Part shown: positions 1 to 7,155 of the stretch, one piece after another
Position numbering within the stretch: the first letter of the stretch is position 1
Layout: every line of letters begins with the position of its first letter
Notes under the pieces: generated by a model
Told to the model about the DNA's origin: nothing
Database searches by the model: none
The model's input: the letters and a program-made list of their open reading frames with translations, nothing else
Origin: UBA6107 sp964459385
GTDB lineage: Bacteria; Chloroflexota; Anaerolineae; Anaerolineales; Anaerolineaceae
DNA: 64,000 bases
Assembly (NCBI GenBank): GCA_964459385.1
Contig: CAYWLG010000004.1
Coordinates: 1-64,000 of the forward strand
Direction of reading: 5' to 3'
Translations under genes and position numbers: made by a program

Positions 1-4
1 TTAA

Positions 5-53
5 AACTGCACCCTTTCTGTTGGATTTTGTGTCCAACTTTTGGGGTGCAGTT
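5..53. repeat. Imperfect palindrome resembling an IS3/IS150-type terminal end
   Basis: Positions 5-14 (AACTGCACCC) are the exact reverse complement of 44-53, and an inner stem GTTGGA (20-25) pairs with TCCAAC (33-38) around a 7-nt loop. The ACTGCACCC...GTTGGA order recalls inverted-repeat ends of IS150-group IS3 elements, from memory and not searched. No transposase is visible, so this is either a relic or solo end, a MITE-like hairpin, or simply a terminator for the gene that stops at 76. Being at the window edge, its left context is unknown. Confidence 0.5.
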
Positions 54-75
54 CATTTGGCTGGCCTCTTTTATA

Positions 76-756
76 TTACCTGTTTTGCGCCTGTAATTTA
101 TTGGCCGCTCTGGCCCCCAGAAAACCGCACAAGAGAGCGCCGACGAGCGTGAATACCCCCATAAATGTGAAGGCGTCTGACCATAACTTCTCAGGGAAGA
201 GCCGGATGAGGGTGTCGTTGATGTAAAAGAGCCAGGTGTCGCCTGTGAAGAAGATGGCATGGAAGCCGCGGAAGAGGGCATCGAAATTGAGGGCCACGCC
301 CAGCAGGATGGCAATGATCACGGCGATGGTCAGAAATCCGCCGTTCGAAATGGCCCGCCAGAAGCGCGCGAACCATTTGGCGCGCCAGCTCCATATTCCG
401 ATCACAACCAGTGCCGCCAGGGCAATGTACCAACCTAACAGGGCTGCCTGGATGAGGTTTTTCACGTCCAGCATGTGGCTTAATTCGCGCTCATTGTAGA
501 TCGGCTCGCCGCTGTCGAACTTCAGGTTGGCCAGAAAGTCGATTCCCTGATCGTTAACCAAATAATCAAGCGAGAGTTTGCCCCAGTGCAGGCGGTCAGC
601 CTTGCTGAAACCAAAATCATCGGAGGGAAAATTGGTCTGATTGTATTCAACATCCAGGAAAACCGGGTTCAGCAAAATTCGGATGGAGGTCATCATCAGT
701 ACGAATGGGAGAGCGACGGTAACGAGAACCAGAAGAATGGATCTTATTATTTTCAT
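76..756 (-). CDS. Lit-like (DUF1461/TIGR01906) membrane protein
   Basis: This 226-residue protein has four predicted membrane segments: one at the N terminus and three between about 105 and 215. The extracytoplasmic loop carries an ERELSHMLDV stretch, and a second conserved-looking block reads FHAIFFTGDTW. Both fit the DUF1461 family, whose characterised member Lit moves an acyl chain within bacterial lipoproteins to give the lyso form; two histidines are thought to be catalytic, and each block here contains one. The start overlaps the stop of the upstream gene in ATGA fashion, so the two are translationally coupled. Family membership is fairly clear. Lit activity is inferred and would need lipoprotein substrates, of which this window encodes at least one clear case. 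Confidence 0.65.
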   Translation of the reverse strand: MKIIRSILLVLVTVALPFVLMMTSIRILLNPVFLDVEYNQTNFPSDDFGFSKADRLHWGKLSLDYLVNDQGIDFLANLKFDSGEPIYNERELSHMLDVKNLIQAALLGWYIALAALVVIGIWSWRAKWFARFWRAISNGGFLTIAVIIAILLGVALNFDALFRGFHAIFFTGDTWLFYINDTLIRLFPEKLWSDAFTFMGVFTLVGALLCGFLGARAANKLQAQNR

Positions 757-2306
757 TCCAGTGTATCTACCTTTCCAGAGAGCAAAAATTTCAAAACCAT
801 CGAATTGGTGATCTGTTCCACCGGGGCGAGATCGTCGGTGAATATTATGCCGCCGCTTGCAGGAGGCTGCAGCCCATCGTAGGTATGCGAAAGGATCTGC
901 AACACGAACTGCGGGGTGGCAGGGTCTTGATAGAGCCGGGCATAATTATCGATCAGATTCTGCACGCTGGTGGGTTGTTTGGTGGCAAACAGAACCGAAT
1001 TGTAAGAATCGGAGAGATCACTGACATAGATCGTAGGGAAGATCGTCTTAACTGTTGCGTATAGCGAATCGATCAGGCGTCGATCTTCCGGTGCGCGCCC
1101 GATGTTAATGACCATGACGCCGTTTTCGTTCAAATGATCGTAAACGATCTGAAAAAACTCCTGTGTGGTCAGCGAGTAGGGGATGTAAGGCGGGCGATAG
1201 GCGTCGATGCTGATCACGTCGTAACTCTTGTGGCTTTTTTCCAAAGCCCAGCGGCCATCCTGTACGATCACGTTCAGGTGGGCGTTGTTCATGTCAAAAT
1301 ATTCTTTGCCCACCTCAACGATCTTTGGGTCGATCTCGATGCCGTCGATCTGAATATTAGGGAAGGCTGCAAATGCTTCGCGGGCGGTTGTGCCGGCTGC
1401 CAGCCCGACAATGGCCATTGATTTTATGCTGTCGCGCGCGATCGGCGCCGGGTTGAAGAAAGGTGCCGTCAGCACCTGCTCCCAGGGGCCATTGAAGTTG
1501 TATTGATCGGCCTGATAAATGGAGTGAATGCCCTGGCCCTCATTGAGCCGCAGCATGGTGTAGCCGTCTTGCTGCAGCACTTGAATGTAGTTATAAGCCG
1601 ATTCAGTTTCGTAAACGACCCCTTGCGAGGTTTTGTCGAGGCCCCTGGCGCCAAATATGAAAAGCAAGGCGATCACAAGGGGCATCCACAGGTGTACCAG
1701 CAGGGATTTCAATCCTTTGGCAAGGTAGATGCCGATCAGGGCAACGATAAGCAGCAAACTGGCGATGACGAGGAAGGTGCGGTAGGTGCCGATGGTTGGG
1801 ATCAACACCAACACAGGCAAAAAAGTGCCGATGAAAGAGCCGATGGTGGAGATGGCGTAGATCTGGCCAGAAATCTTGCCGGCCTTTTGGGTGTCATCCA
1901 GAGCAAGCCGCACTGCAAACGGGGAGGCTGTGCCGATCAGCGTGACCGGGATGATAAAAAGAATCATCACGGCTGTGAACGAACCGAACAGGACACCCAG
2001 TTGTAATTGATCGAAGGCGTTGGCTGCCAGGCGCAAAATGGGCCGGGAGGCAATGGGGATCAGCCCGATTGCCAGTGCTCCCCAGGCGAGAATTTCATAA
2101 AGGGTGGCGTAGTGCGGCGAGCGGTCCGCCCAGGCGCCGCCGATGAAGTAACCGGCAGTCAGGTAGATCAAGATCAGGCCCACGATGCTGGCCCAGACCA
2201 GATTGGAGGTGCCAAAGTAGTTCCCCAACAAACGTGAGGCGGCAAACTCTACGGCCAGCGAAGCCAGCCCTGAAAAGAAGACGGTGATGTATAGGTATTT
2301 TCGCAT
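753..2306 (-). CDS. Fused multi-pass membrane / spermidine synthase-like protein
   Basis: The N-terminal part of this roughly 517-residue protein is a bundle of hydrophobic segments. The C-terminal part (from about residue 300) is a Rossmann methyltransferase-like spermidine synthase domain, with a glycine-rich AIVGLAAGTTAREA loop, an acidic IDGIEIDPKIVEVG strand end and a SIDAYRPPYIPYSL block. In this fused family the usual polyamine-site aspartates are altered, so the substrate is unknown and polyamine synthesis should not be assumed. I chose the ATG at 2306 because it lies 10 nt after the upstream stop and begins directly with the first membrane segment. A start at 2354 would overlap the upstream gene. 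It lies between the LCP-like and Lit-like genes in one unit. Confidence 0.75.
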   Translation of the reverse strand: MRKYLYITVFFSGLASLAVEFAASRLLGNYFGTSNLVWASIVGLILIYLTAGYFIGGAWADRSPHYATLYEILAWGALAIGLIPIASRPILRLAANAFDQLQLGVLFGSFTAVMILFIIPVTLIGTASPFAVRLALDDTQKAGKISGQIYAISTIGSFIGTFLPVLVLIPTIGTYRTFLVIASLLLIVALIGIYLAKGLKSLLVHLWMPLVIALLFIFGARGLDKTSQGVVYETESAYNYIQVLQQDGYTMLRLNEGQGIHSIYQADQYNFNGPWEQVLTAPFFNPAPIARDSIKSMAIVGLAAGTTAREAFAAFPNIQIDGIEIDPKIVEVGKEYFDMNNAHLNVIVQDGRWALEKSHKSYDVISIDAYRPPYIPYSLTTQEFFQIVYDHLNENGVMVINIGRAPEDRRLIDSLYATVKTIFPTIYVSDLSDSYNSVLFATKQPTSVQNLIDNYARLYQDPATPQFVLQILSHTYDGLQPPASGGIIFTDDLAPVEQITNSMVLKFLLSGKVDTLE

Positions 2307-2316
2307 AGAAGGAGTT

Positions 2317-3021
2317 TTATTCGTTTGAGAGTACAGTGCATTGCTGCGGCGCACTGCCGTGCAAAATGCGATCCCAGGAAGCCATCAAGTGCTCGAAGCT
2401 CAGGTCGGTCTGAAAGTGAGCCGGGAGGAGCCGGGACCATTGGATGTTGTTAAATTGGGTCATCGCCTGGCCCCCCTGAAGTTGGGCGCAAATGTTTTGC
2501 AAAAAATACTGGCTGGCAAGCAAAGTCGTGTGCACATCCTCTTCTGAACTGGGAGGAATGGAACTCACTTGCAGCCCGGAAATACCCAGCCAGCCTGCCA
2601 GCCCTTCAAAACCGGTGCTGTCGATAACGATCTGGCCGTTGAGAGAAAAGTTGTATTGCTTACTGATCGTTTCACGCAGGCGGCTCGTCAGCATGCCATT
2701 GCTGCCGATGCCAAAGGCAGTTTCAAGGGTTTTGTTTTTCTGACCGTCATAAGTGGGGTAGAGGGGCATGAACATGATCTGCGGCGGGTCTGAATAAGCC
2801 GTAAAGACTGCCCAGGCCTCGATCAATTGAGGAGAATCCGAGGAGAGGTCATCCACACGTACGAGCAGAAAGTTTTGCTGGCTGGCTGCCAGCGCGGTGG
2901 ACAGGGTTTGTGAATCATTTGCGTTGCCGCCCCCCACATTGATCTTGGAGGCAGCCAAATAGCCGCCCACTGCACAGGCAGCAAAAAGAAGCAAGATCAA
3001 GATCAAAGCTGGTTTTTTCAT
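2317..3021 (-). CDS. Membrane-anchored protein with degenerate LytR-CpsA-Psr-like domain
   Basis: A 234-residue protein with an N-terminal hydrophobic anchor (residues 4-24). The rest resembles an LCP domain in order: a FLLVRVDDLSSDSPQLIEAW strand-turn like the LCP NILLIGVD...RSDTMML segment, then IMFMPLYPTY, then a QIVIDSTGFEGLAGWLG block like the LCP segment preceding 'VDALGGV'. The arginines that bind the polyprenyl-phosphate substrate in true LCP enzymes are not obvious, so it is probably non-catalytic or highly divergent. No Shine-Dalgarno precedes the ATG; a TGGTAAAAT box lies about 45 nt upstream. It is the first gene of the three-gene minus-strand unit. The LCP link is a pattern judgement, not an alignment. 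Confidence 0.5.
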   Translation of the reverse strand: MKKPALILILLLFAACAVGGYLAASKINVGGGNANDSQTLSTALAASQQNFLLVRVDDLSSDSPQLIEAWAVFTAYSDPPQIMFMPLYPTYDGQKNKTLETAFGIGSNGMLTSRLRETISKQYNFSLNGQIVIDSTGFEGLAGWLGISGLQVSSIPPSSEEDVHTTLLASQYFLQNICAQLQGGQAMTQFNNIQWSRLLPAHFQTDLSFEHLMASWDRILHGSAPQQCTVLSNE

Positions 3022-3116
3022 GGGTCAAAAAGTGCGAAGGTTTCTCCCGGCTCTTATGATGCCTTCATTTTACCATTTAGTGAATCACGGCAATGCCATT
3101 ATTCTTGATTAAATCA

Positions 3117-3141
3117 AAAAGCAGAGAATTTCTCTGCTTTT
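3117..3141 (-). terminator. Intrinsic terminator of the ftsZ unit
   Basis: Two perfect 12-nt arms (3117-3128 and 3130-3141) flank a single central base; the A/T-rich ends give a U run on the minus strand. It lies just downstream of the stop at 3150, ending the four-gene ftsZ unit. Confidence 0.75.
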
Positions 3142-3149
3142 ATCACTCG

Positions 3150-3368
3150 TTAGCCAAGCAAACTTTTCAGGGTGAAGGCCAGAATCCCGGTGGCGAACCC
3201 TGCGCAGGCGATCATGCCCGTCAGCGCTGCCTTTTTAACCAGTTGGTCATTTTGATAGAAAGTGACGGCGGCTTGTACGGTTTTACGTACGAACTGCGAT
3301 TTTGTCATCAGGGGCAGGATGATATCCCAGAAGCGGAGTTCGATTTTTTGCATTAAAGTGGTTTCCAT
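3150..3368 (-). CDS. Small hypothetical membrane protein
   Basis: A 72-residue protein that I do not recognise. The first half is amphipathic with several basic residues, and a single hydrophobic segment (about residues 48-70) ends the protein, so it is probably tail-anchored. AAGGAAAAGAG precedes the ATG at a good distance, supporting this start. It is the last gene of a tightly packed unit with ftsZ, only 11 nt after the previous gene, and ends at a strong hairpin. The context hints at an envelope or division role, but nothing in the sequence proves it. Confidence 0.6.
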   Translation of the reverse strand: METTLMQKIELRFWDIILPLMTKSQFVRKTVQAAVTFYQNDQLVKKAALTGMIACAGFATGILAFTLKSLLG

Positions 3369-3379
3369 GCTCTTTTCCT

Positions 3380-3595
3380 TTATCTGGAGGTGCTGAGTTT
3401 GAGGATGCTGCCGGTTTCACTGGCGGTAACGCGCACGGTGCGGGTGAGGTTCTTGCCATCCGCAGTCTTGGCGTGACCGCTGAACACGATCAAATAATTG
3501 CTGCCGTTCTGCTTCACACTGGGGCGCGCCCCACGCAGTTCGGGGAACTGCCGGTAAACGGACTGGCAAACACGGTCGAGGGCGGATGAGTCCAT
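3380..3595 (-). CDS. Small hypothetical protein next to ftsZ
   Basis: A 71-residue soluble protein of unknown family with the motif-like run YRQFPELRGARPSVK followed by a predicted beta hairpin (YLIVFSGHAKT...RTVRVTASETGSILKL). The longer reading frame extends into ftsZ, but AAAGGAG sits five bases before the ATG at 3595, which fixes the start 11 nt after the ftsZ stop. Translation is therefore probably linked to ftsZ. No function can be assigned. Confidence 0.65.
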   Translation of the reverse strand: MDSSALDRVCQSVYRQFPELRGARPSVKQNGSNYLIVFSGHAKTADGKNLTRTVRVTASETGSILKLSTSR

Positions 3596-3605
3596 TTTTA
3601 CTCCT

Positions 3606-4772
3606 TTAGTAAACCCTGCGGCGCATAAAAGCCGGAATGTCCAGGTCAGAGGGGGTGCCCGCCATTTCAAATTGGGGCTGGGCCTCTTTTGTGGGTACAT
3701 TGACTACAAACGATTGAGCCGTGTCGCTCATTGTCTGAGCTTTTTGCTCAATGGGCTGGCGAACCTGATCAAATTTTTGCGCATTGACTGCAGTACCGCC
3801 GATGCCGGTGATCACCAGGGTTACCTGGGTGCGACCCTGCATACGTTTGTCGGTGATCACGCCGGGGACGATCTCGATCTGCGAATTGGTCTTTTGCTGC
3901 AAATAGATCATGGCGTCGGTCACTTCGGCAAAAGAGAGGTCATCACCGCCGCTGAAATTGGCAATGATGCCTTTGGCAGTGTCCAGGTTGATGGTTTCGA
4001 GCATGGGGTGATGCAGGGCATGTTCGATGGCATCCACGGCCTTATTCTCGCCTTCTGCCGTGCCAATGGCCAGCAGGGAACCGCCGCCCCCTTGCATCAG
4101 ATTGCGTACATGGGCGAAATCAACGTTGATGAGACCGGGTTGGGTGATCAATTCGGCAATGCCCTGAACACCCTGGCGCAGAATGTCATCGGCCAGGCGA
4201 AAGGCCATCTCGATGGGCAGGTCAATGGGAGCCACCTGCAAGAGGCGGTCATTGGGCACGCTGATCAGCGTATCGGTAAAGGGCTGCAGTTTGGCAATGC
4301 CTTCGCGGGCGTTGCGGCTGCGGCGACCCATTTCAAAGGTGAACGGGGTGGTAACGATTGCCACTACAACCGCGCCCAGGCTTTTGGCCACGCGGGCGGC
4401 AATTGAGATGGCGCCTGTTCCGGTGCCTCCGCCCATGCCGGCGGTGAGAAAGACCATATCGGCGCCGGCCAGCGCCTGGTTGAGCTCTTTGTAGCTCTCT
4501 TCGGCAGCGGCTTCACCAATGCTGGGGTTCCCCCCGGCGCCCAGACCCCGGGTGAGTTTGGGTCCAAGCTGAATCCTGGTGGGGGCCAGGCTGGATTGCA
4601 GTACCTGAGCATCTGTATTGGCGACGATAAAATCAACCCCTTCCAGGCCAAGTTCGATCATGCGGTTGACGGCATTTTGACCGCCGCCGCCCAGACCGAC
4701 GACCTTGAGCACGGGGGCTTTGGCTTCGATTGGGGTGTGCTGAATGGTTTTTTCGCTCATTGAAATGCTCAT
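3606..4772 (-). CDS. ftsZ: Cell division protein FtsZ
   Basis: This 388-residue tubulin-like GTPase forms the division ring at mid-cell. It has the GTP-binding loop GGGTGTG at residues 114-120, an N-terminal GGGGQNAV nucleotide loop, and the NxDxxxL-type T7 loop region in LINVDFAHV. The short variable linker (about residues 330-370) ends in the conserved partner-binding tail LDIPAFMRRR, which normally docks FtsA, SepF or ZipA-type anchors. GAGAGGTG precedes the ATG at 4772; a second ATG at 4760 is possible. The gene starts 3 nt after the preceding TIM-barrel-like gene stops. No ftsA, sepF or mur genes lie nearby, so this is not a classic dcw cluster. Confidence 0.97.
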   Translation of the reverse strand: MSISMSEKTIQHTPIEAKAPVLKVVGLGGGGQNAVNRMIELGLEGVDFIVANTDAQVLQSSLAPTRIQLGPKLTRGLGAGGNPSIGEAAAEESYKELNQALAGADMVFLTAGMGGGTGTGAISIAARVAKSLGAVVVAIVTTPFTFEMGRRSRNAREGIAKLQPFTDTLISVPNDRLLQVAPIDLPIEMAFRLADDILRQGVQGIAELITQPGLINVDFAHVRNLMQGGGGSLLAIGTAEGENKAVDAIEHALHHPMLETINLDTAKGIIANFSGGDDLSFAEVTDAMIYLQQKTNSQIEIVPGVITDKRMQGRTQVTLVITGIGGTAVNAQKFDQVRQPIEQKAQTMSDTAQSFVVNVPTKEAQPQFEMAGTPSDLDIPAFMRRRVY

Positions 4773-4775
4773 GGT

Positions 4776-6089
4776 TCACCTCTCTGCTAGTTGTGTTGCA
4801 ATTGTCGTACCATCTCCGCTGATCCGCTCCACTTGAATGCCCAGGGCGCGCAGTTCGTTCAGCTTTTCTTCGGGAAAGTTCTTTTCGCCACCGATGACGG
4901 TCACTTGTTTCGCCAGCGAGGCTTCTTCAAGTGAAAAACCGATGGTGGGGTGGTGTTTCAAGACAAAGGGTTTAATGACTTCCAGATGCCAATCGGCCAC
5001 TCCCCACTCATAGAGCGGCAAGAGCAAGTAATGGGCGATCTTTTGGCTGGTTTGAACGTCAGCTTTGGCGGCTGCGGGTGCTGCAGATGTGATCTTTCGT
5101 TTTGATGCGGCGGGCATCGAGGAAGCCAACAGGCTGCAAAGAGGGGAAGGGCTGCCATCTTCTTTGATCCAGGCCTGCGTCGCGTTCTCATCAGTATCCG
5201 CAGCCGAAAGCAGCCAGAAACAACCTGCCTGGATGGATTGCGCTGCAGCGTCCATATCTGTGTTTGAGCGAAGGAAGGTAAGCATCTCTTTCGCCAGGCT
5301 GTATTGCTCTTCGCTGCTGAGCGCTTGTGTGGGCTGGCTGCTGCTCTGTCCCAACCCGAGCAAGAAGATGGGGAGTGGGCTGCCCAGCACGCTCTGCGCA
5401 GTAGCGTTAAGCCATTCAAAGTTTCTGAAGCCCTTTTGATCCTGGCTTTCGATTGGGGTAATGTAGGGCTTGTTTTCAGGCCAGCCATCCGGCCCGCCCA
5501 GACCCCAACTGAGTTCATGTTCGTAAGTGTAGCCATAAGCTGCCAATGCTAGATTAGCCAGCAGGTTCTTCTGGCCGCGCCGTTGTAAAGCCAGCAGAGC
5601 AGTGCGCAAGAAGGAGACGTCCCAATAACTGCCGCCCGGCTCCAGAGCCGGAAAGACCGGTGTCAGGCCGGCGTTCATGCATTCATTGGCCAGGGGGATG
5701 AAACGGTCGAGGAAGTTTTCTACCAGATTGGCTTGAGACCAGCCCGAAGCGCTCCAGGCAGAGCGGTCATTGGGGCGGTCGAAAAGGATGACGTATTTCG
5801 CCCCCCATTTGGCATAAGCGTTCAAAATTGCCTTTAGGTCTGCCGCAGCAGGGGCATCGGGTAAGCGCAAAGGAAAATGGATGATCGGCTGAATGCCCTT
5901 GCTGACCAGGCCGCTAATGAAGGTCTCAGGGATGGCTCGTGAGGTCTCAGAAAGCAGTAACAACCAGTTGATGCCCATCTCTTCGAGCAAAGGCAGATAA
6001 GTGTTCAAGTCTTTATGGGTGTAATGGGCGGTATCGGCGAAATAGTGAAATCCGATTCGGTTGGTGGTCTGAGAACTCATCGCGGTCAT
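4776..6089 (-). CDS. TIM-barrel glycosidase-like protein with cell-wall-binding-like C-terminus
   Basis: A 437-residue soluble-looking protein without a signal peptide. Residues 10-310 look like a glycosidase-type (beta/alpha)8 barrel: alternating strands such as INWLLLLSE, IQPIIHFPLRLP, AKYVILFDRPND and LTPVFPALEPGGSYW, then FWLLSAADTDEN. Catalytic residues cannot be named with confidence. After a variable linker (about 320-355), the last 45 residues read like half of a CW_binding_2 repeat: VTVIGGEKNF..., then an LRALG helix, then VERISGDG and an A-rich end. It precedes ftsZ by 3 nt and probably shares its promoter. How a protein without an export signal would use a wall-binding motif is unclear. 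AAGGGA lies about 8 nt before the ATG at 6089. Confidence 0.55.
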   Translation of the reverse strand: MTAMSSQTTNRIGFHYFADTAHYTHKDLNTYLPLLEEMGINWLLLLSETSRAIPETFISGLVSKGIQPIIHFPLRLPDAPAAADLKAILNAYAKWGAKYVILFDRPNDRSAWSASGWSQANLVENFLDRFIPLANECMNAGLTPVFPALEPGGSYWDVSFLRTALLALQRRGQKNLLANLALAAYGYTYEHELSWGLGGPDGWPENKPYITPIESQDQKGFRNFEWLNATAQSVLGSPLPIFLLGLGQSSSQPTQALSSEEQYSLAKEMLTFLRSNTDMDAAAQSIQAGCFWLLSAADTDENATQAWIKEDGSPSPLCSLLASSMPAASKRKITSAAPAAAKADVQTSQKIAHYLLLPLYEWGVADWHLEVIKPFVLKHHPTIGFSLEEASLAKQVTVIGGEKNFPEEKLNELRALGIQVERISGDGTTIATQLAER

Positions 6090-6226
6090 GGCATTTCCCT
6101 TTTCTACATGTAACCGATAGATAGCAAGAACTATGCCAAAGGGTGTAATAGGGACTAAAATTCACGCCATTTTTCGCTTGATATAACTGCCAGACTTGAT
6201 CCTTTTGTATGTGACCGGATTTCTTC

Positions 6227-6235
6227 TGCTATAAT
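6227..6235 (+). promoter_or_regulatory. Extended -10 promoter, probably leaderless
   Basis: TGC plus TATAAT gives a perfect extended -10 element. The ATG at 6245 follows after only 9 nt and no Shine-Dalgarno fits in between, so the transcript should start at or 2-3 nt before the start codon. Confidence 0.65.
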
Positions 6236-6244
6236 GTGGTGCAG

Positions 6245-7147
6245 ATGATTCTGGTTACAGGTGGTACGGGTTTTATCGGCCGTCATCTGGTTCGCTCTCT
6301 GGTTCGTGCTGAGCAACCGGTGCGCATACTTTTACGTCCCTCTGCGAAGTCCCCCAATATCCCGCACGGAATTCCGGTTGAGGTAGCGGTGAGCAGCCTC
6401 AACGATTTTAAGGGGCTGCGTGCGGCCATGAAGGATGTGGATGTTGTTTATCATTTGGCCGGCTCAGAACGGCACGGCTCTCAGGCCAATTTGAACTCAG
6501 TGGATGTGGAAGGCACTCGCATGGTGGCGCAGGCGGCCGCAGAGGCCGGTGTAAAGCGGGTGATCCTGCTCAGCCATCTGGGAGCCAATCGTTCCTCTGC
6601 TTTTCCTGTTTTGAAGGCAAAAGGGATCGCCGAAAAATGGTTGATGGATAGCGGTGTGCCCTATACCATTTTTCGCACCGATGCCATCTTTGGCCCGGGC
6701 GATCAGTTCAGCGAACCTATTCTCAGATTATTAAAGCGTTCCCCGGGGATCTTCTTGCTGCCCGGTCAGGGAGATACGGTTTTGCAGCCCTTATGGGTGG
6801 AAGACCTGGCCACCTGTCTGACCTTGACGCTGGATCAGCCCGAAACAGCCAACCGCATTTATTCGGTGGGGGGCATCGAGCTGTTAACCTACCGTGAGAT
6901 CGTGCAGCAGATTGCACAAAAAGCCGGACTGCATCGTTTGTTGATTCCTTATTCGCTGGGGCACATGCGCAATCTGACCCTGTGGGTCGATCAACTGTTT
7001 CCCGGCTTCCCGATCTCCATTTTTTGGTTGGATACCCTGGCCGAAAACCGCACCAGTACCATTGATACGATGCCGCGGGATTTTGGCATTTTGCCCGTTC
7101 GCTTCAATCTCGCCAACGATTACTTATTACAGGTAAAAGGGAAGTAA
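6245..7147 (+). CDS. NAD(P)-binding atypical SDR (NDUFA9-like epimerase)
   Basis: This protein of about 300 residues begins directly with a Rossmann fold: GGTGFIGRHL is the TGxxGxxG cofactor motif. It goes on with the atypical-SDR layout (VVYHLAGSERH, VKRVILLSHLGA, PYTIFRTDAIFGPGD, then a PLWVEDLA block). The usual YxxxK catalytic pair is not in place, typical of NDUFA9-like members that act as cofactor-binding or ubiquinone-linked reductases. An in-frame GTG lies at 6236, but the TATAAT box at 6230-6235 makes the ATG at 6245 the likely start of a leaderless message. The GH57 gene follows 8 nt after the stop, so they share a transcript. The substrate is unknown. Confidence 0.8.
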   Translation: MILVTGGTGFIGRHLVRSLVRAEQPVRILLRPSAKSPNIPHGIPVEVAVSSLNDFKGLRAAMKDVDVVYHLAGSERHGSQANLNSVDVEGTRMVAQAAAEAGVKRVILLSHLGANRSSAFPVLKAKGIAEKWLMDSGVPYTIFRTDAIFGPGDQFSEPILRLLKRSPGIFLLPGQGDTVLQPLWVEDLATCLTLTLDQPETANRIYSVGGIELLTYREIVQQIAQKAGLHRLLIPYSLGHMRNLTLWVDQLFPGFPISIFWLDTLAENRTSTIDTMPRDFGILPVRFNLANDYLLQVKGK

Positions 7148-7155
7148 TTGCCTTT

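Noticed and set aside
3672..4406. A 244-codon plus-strand frame opposite ftsZ
   Set aside because: Complement of conserved FtsZ codons; low-complexity translation and no start signal.
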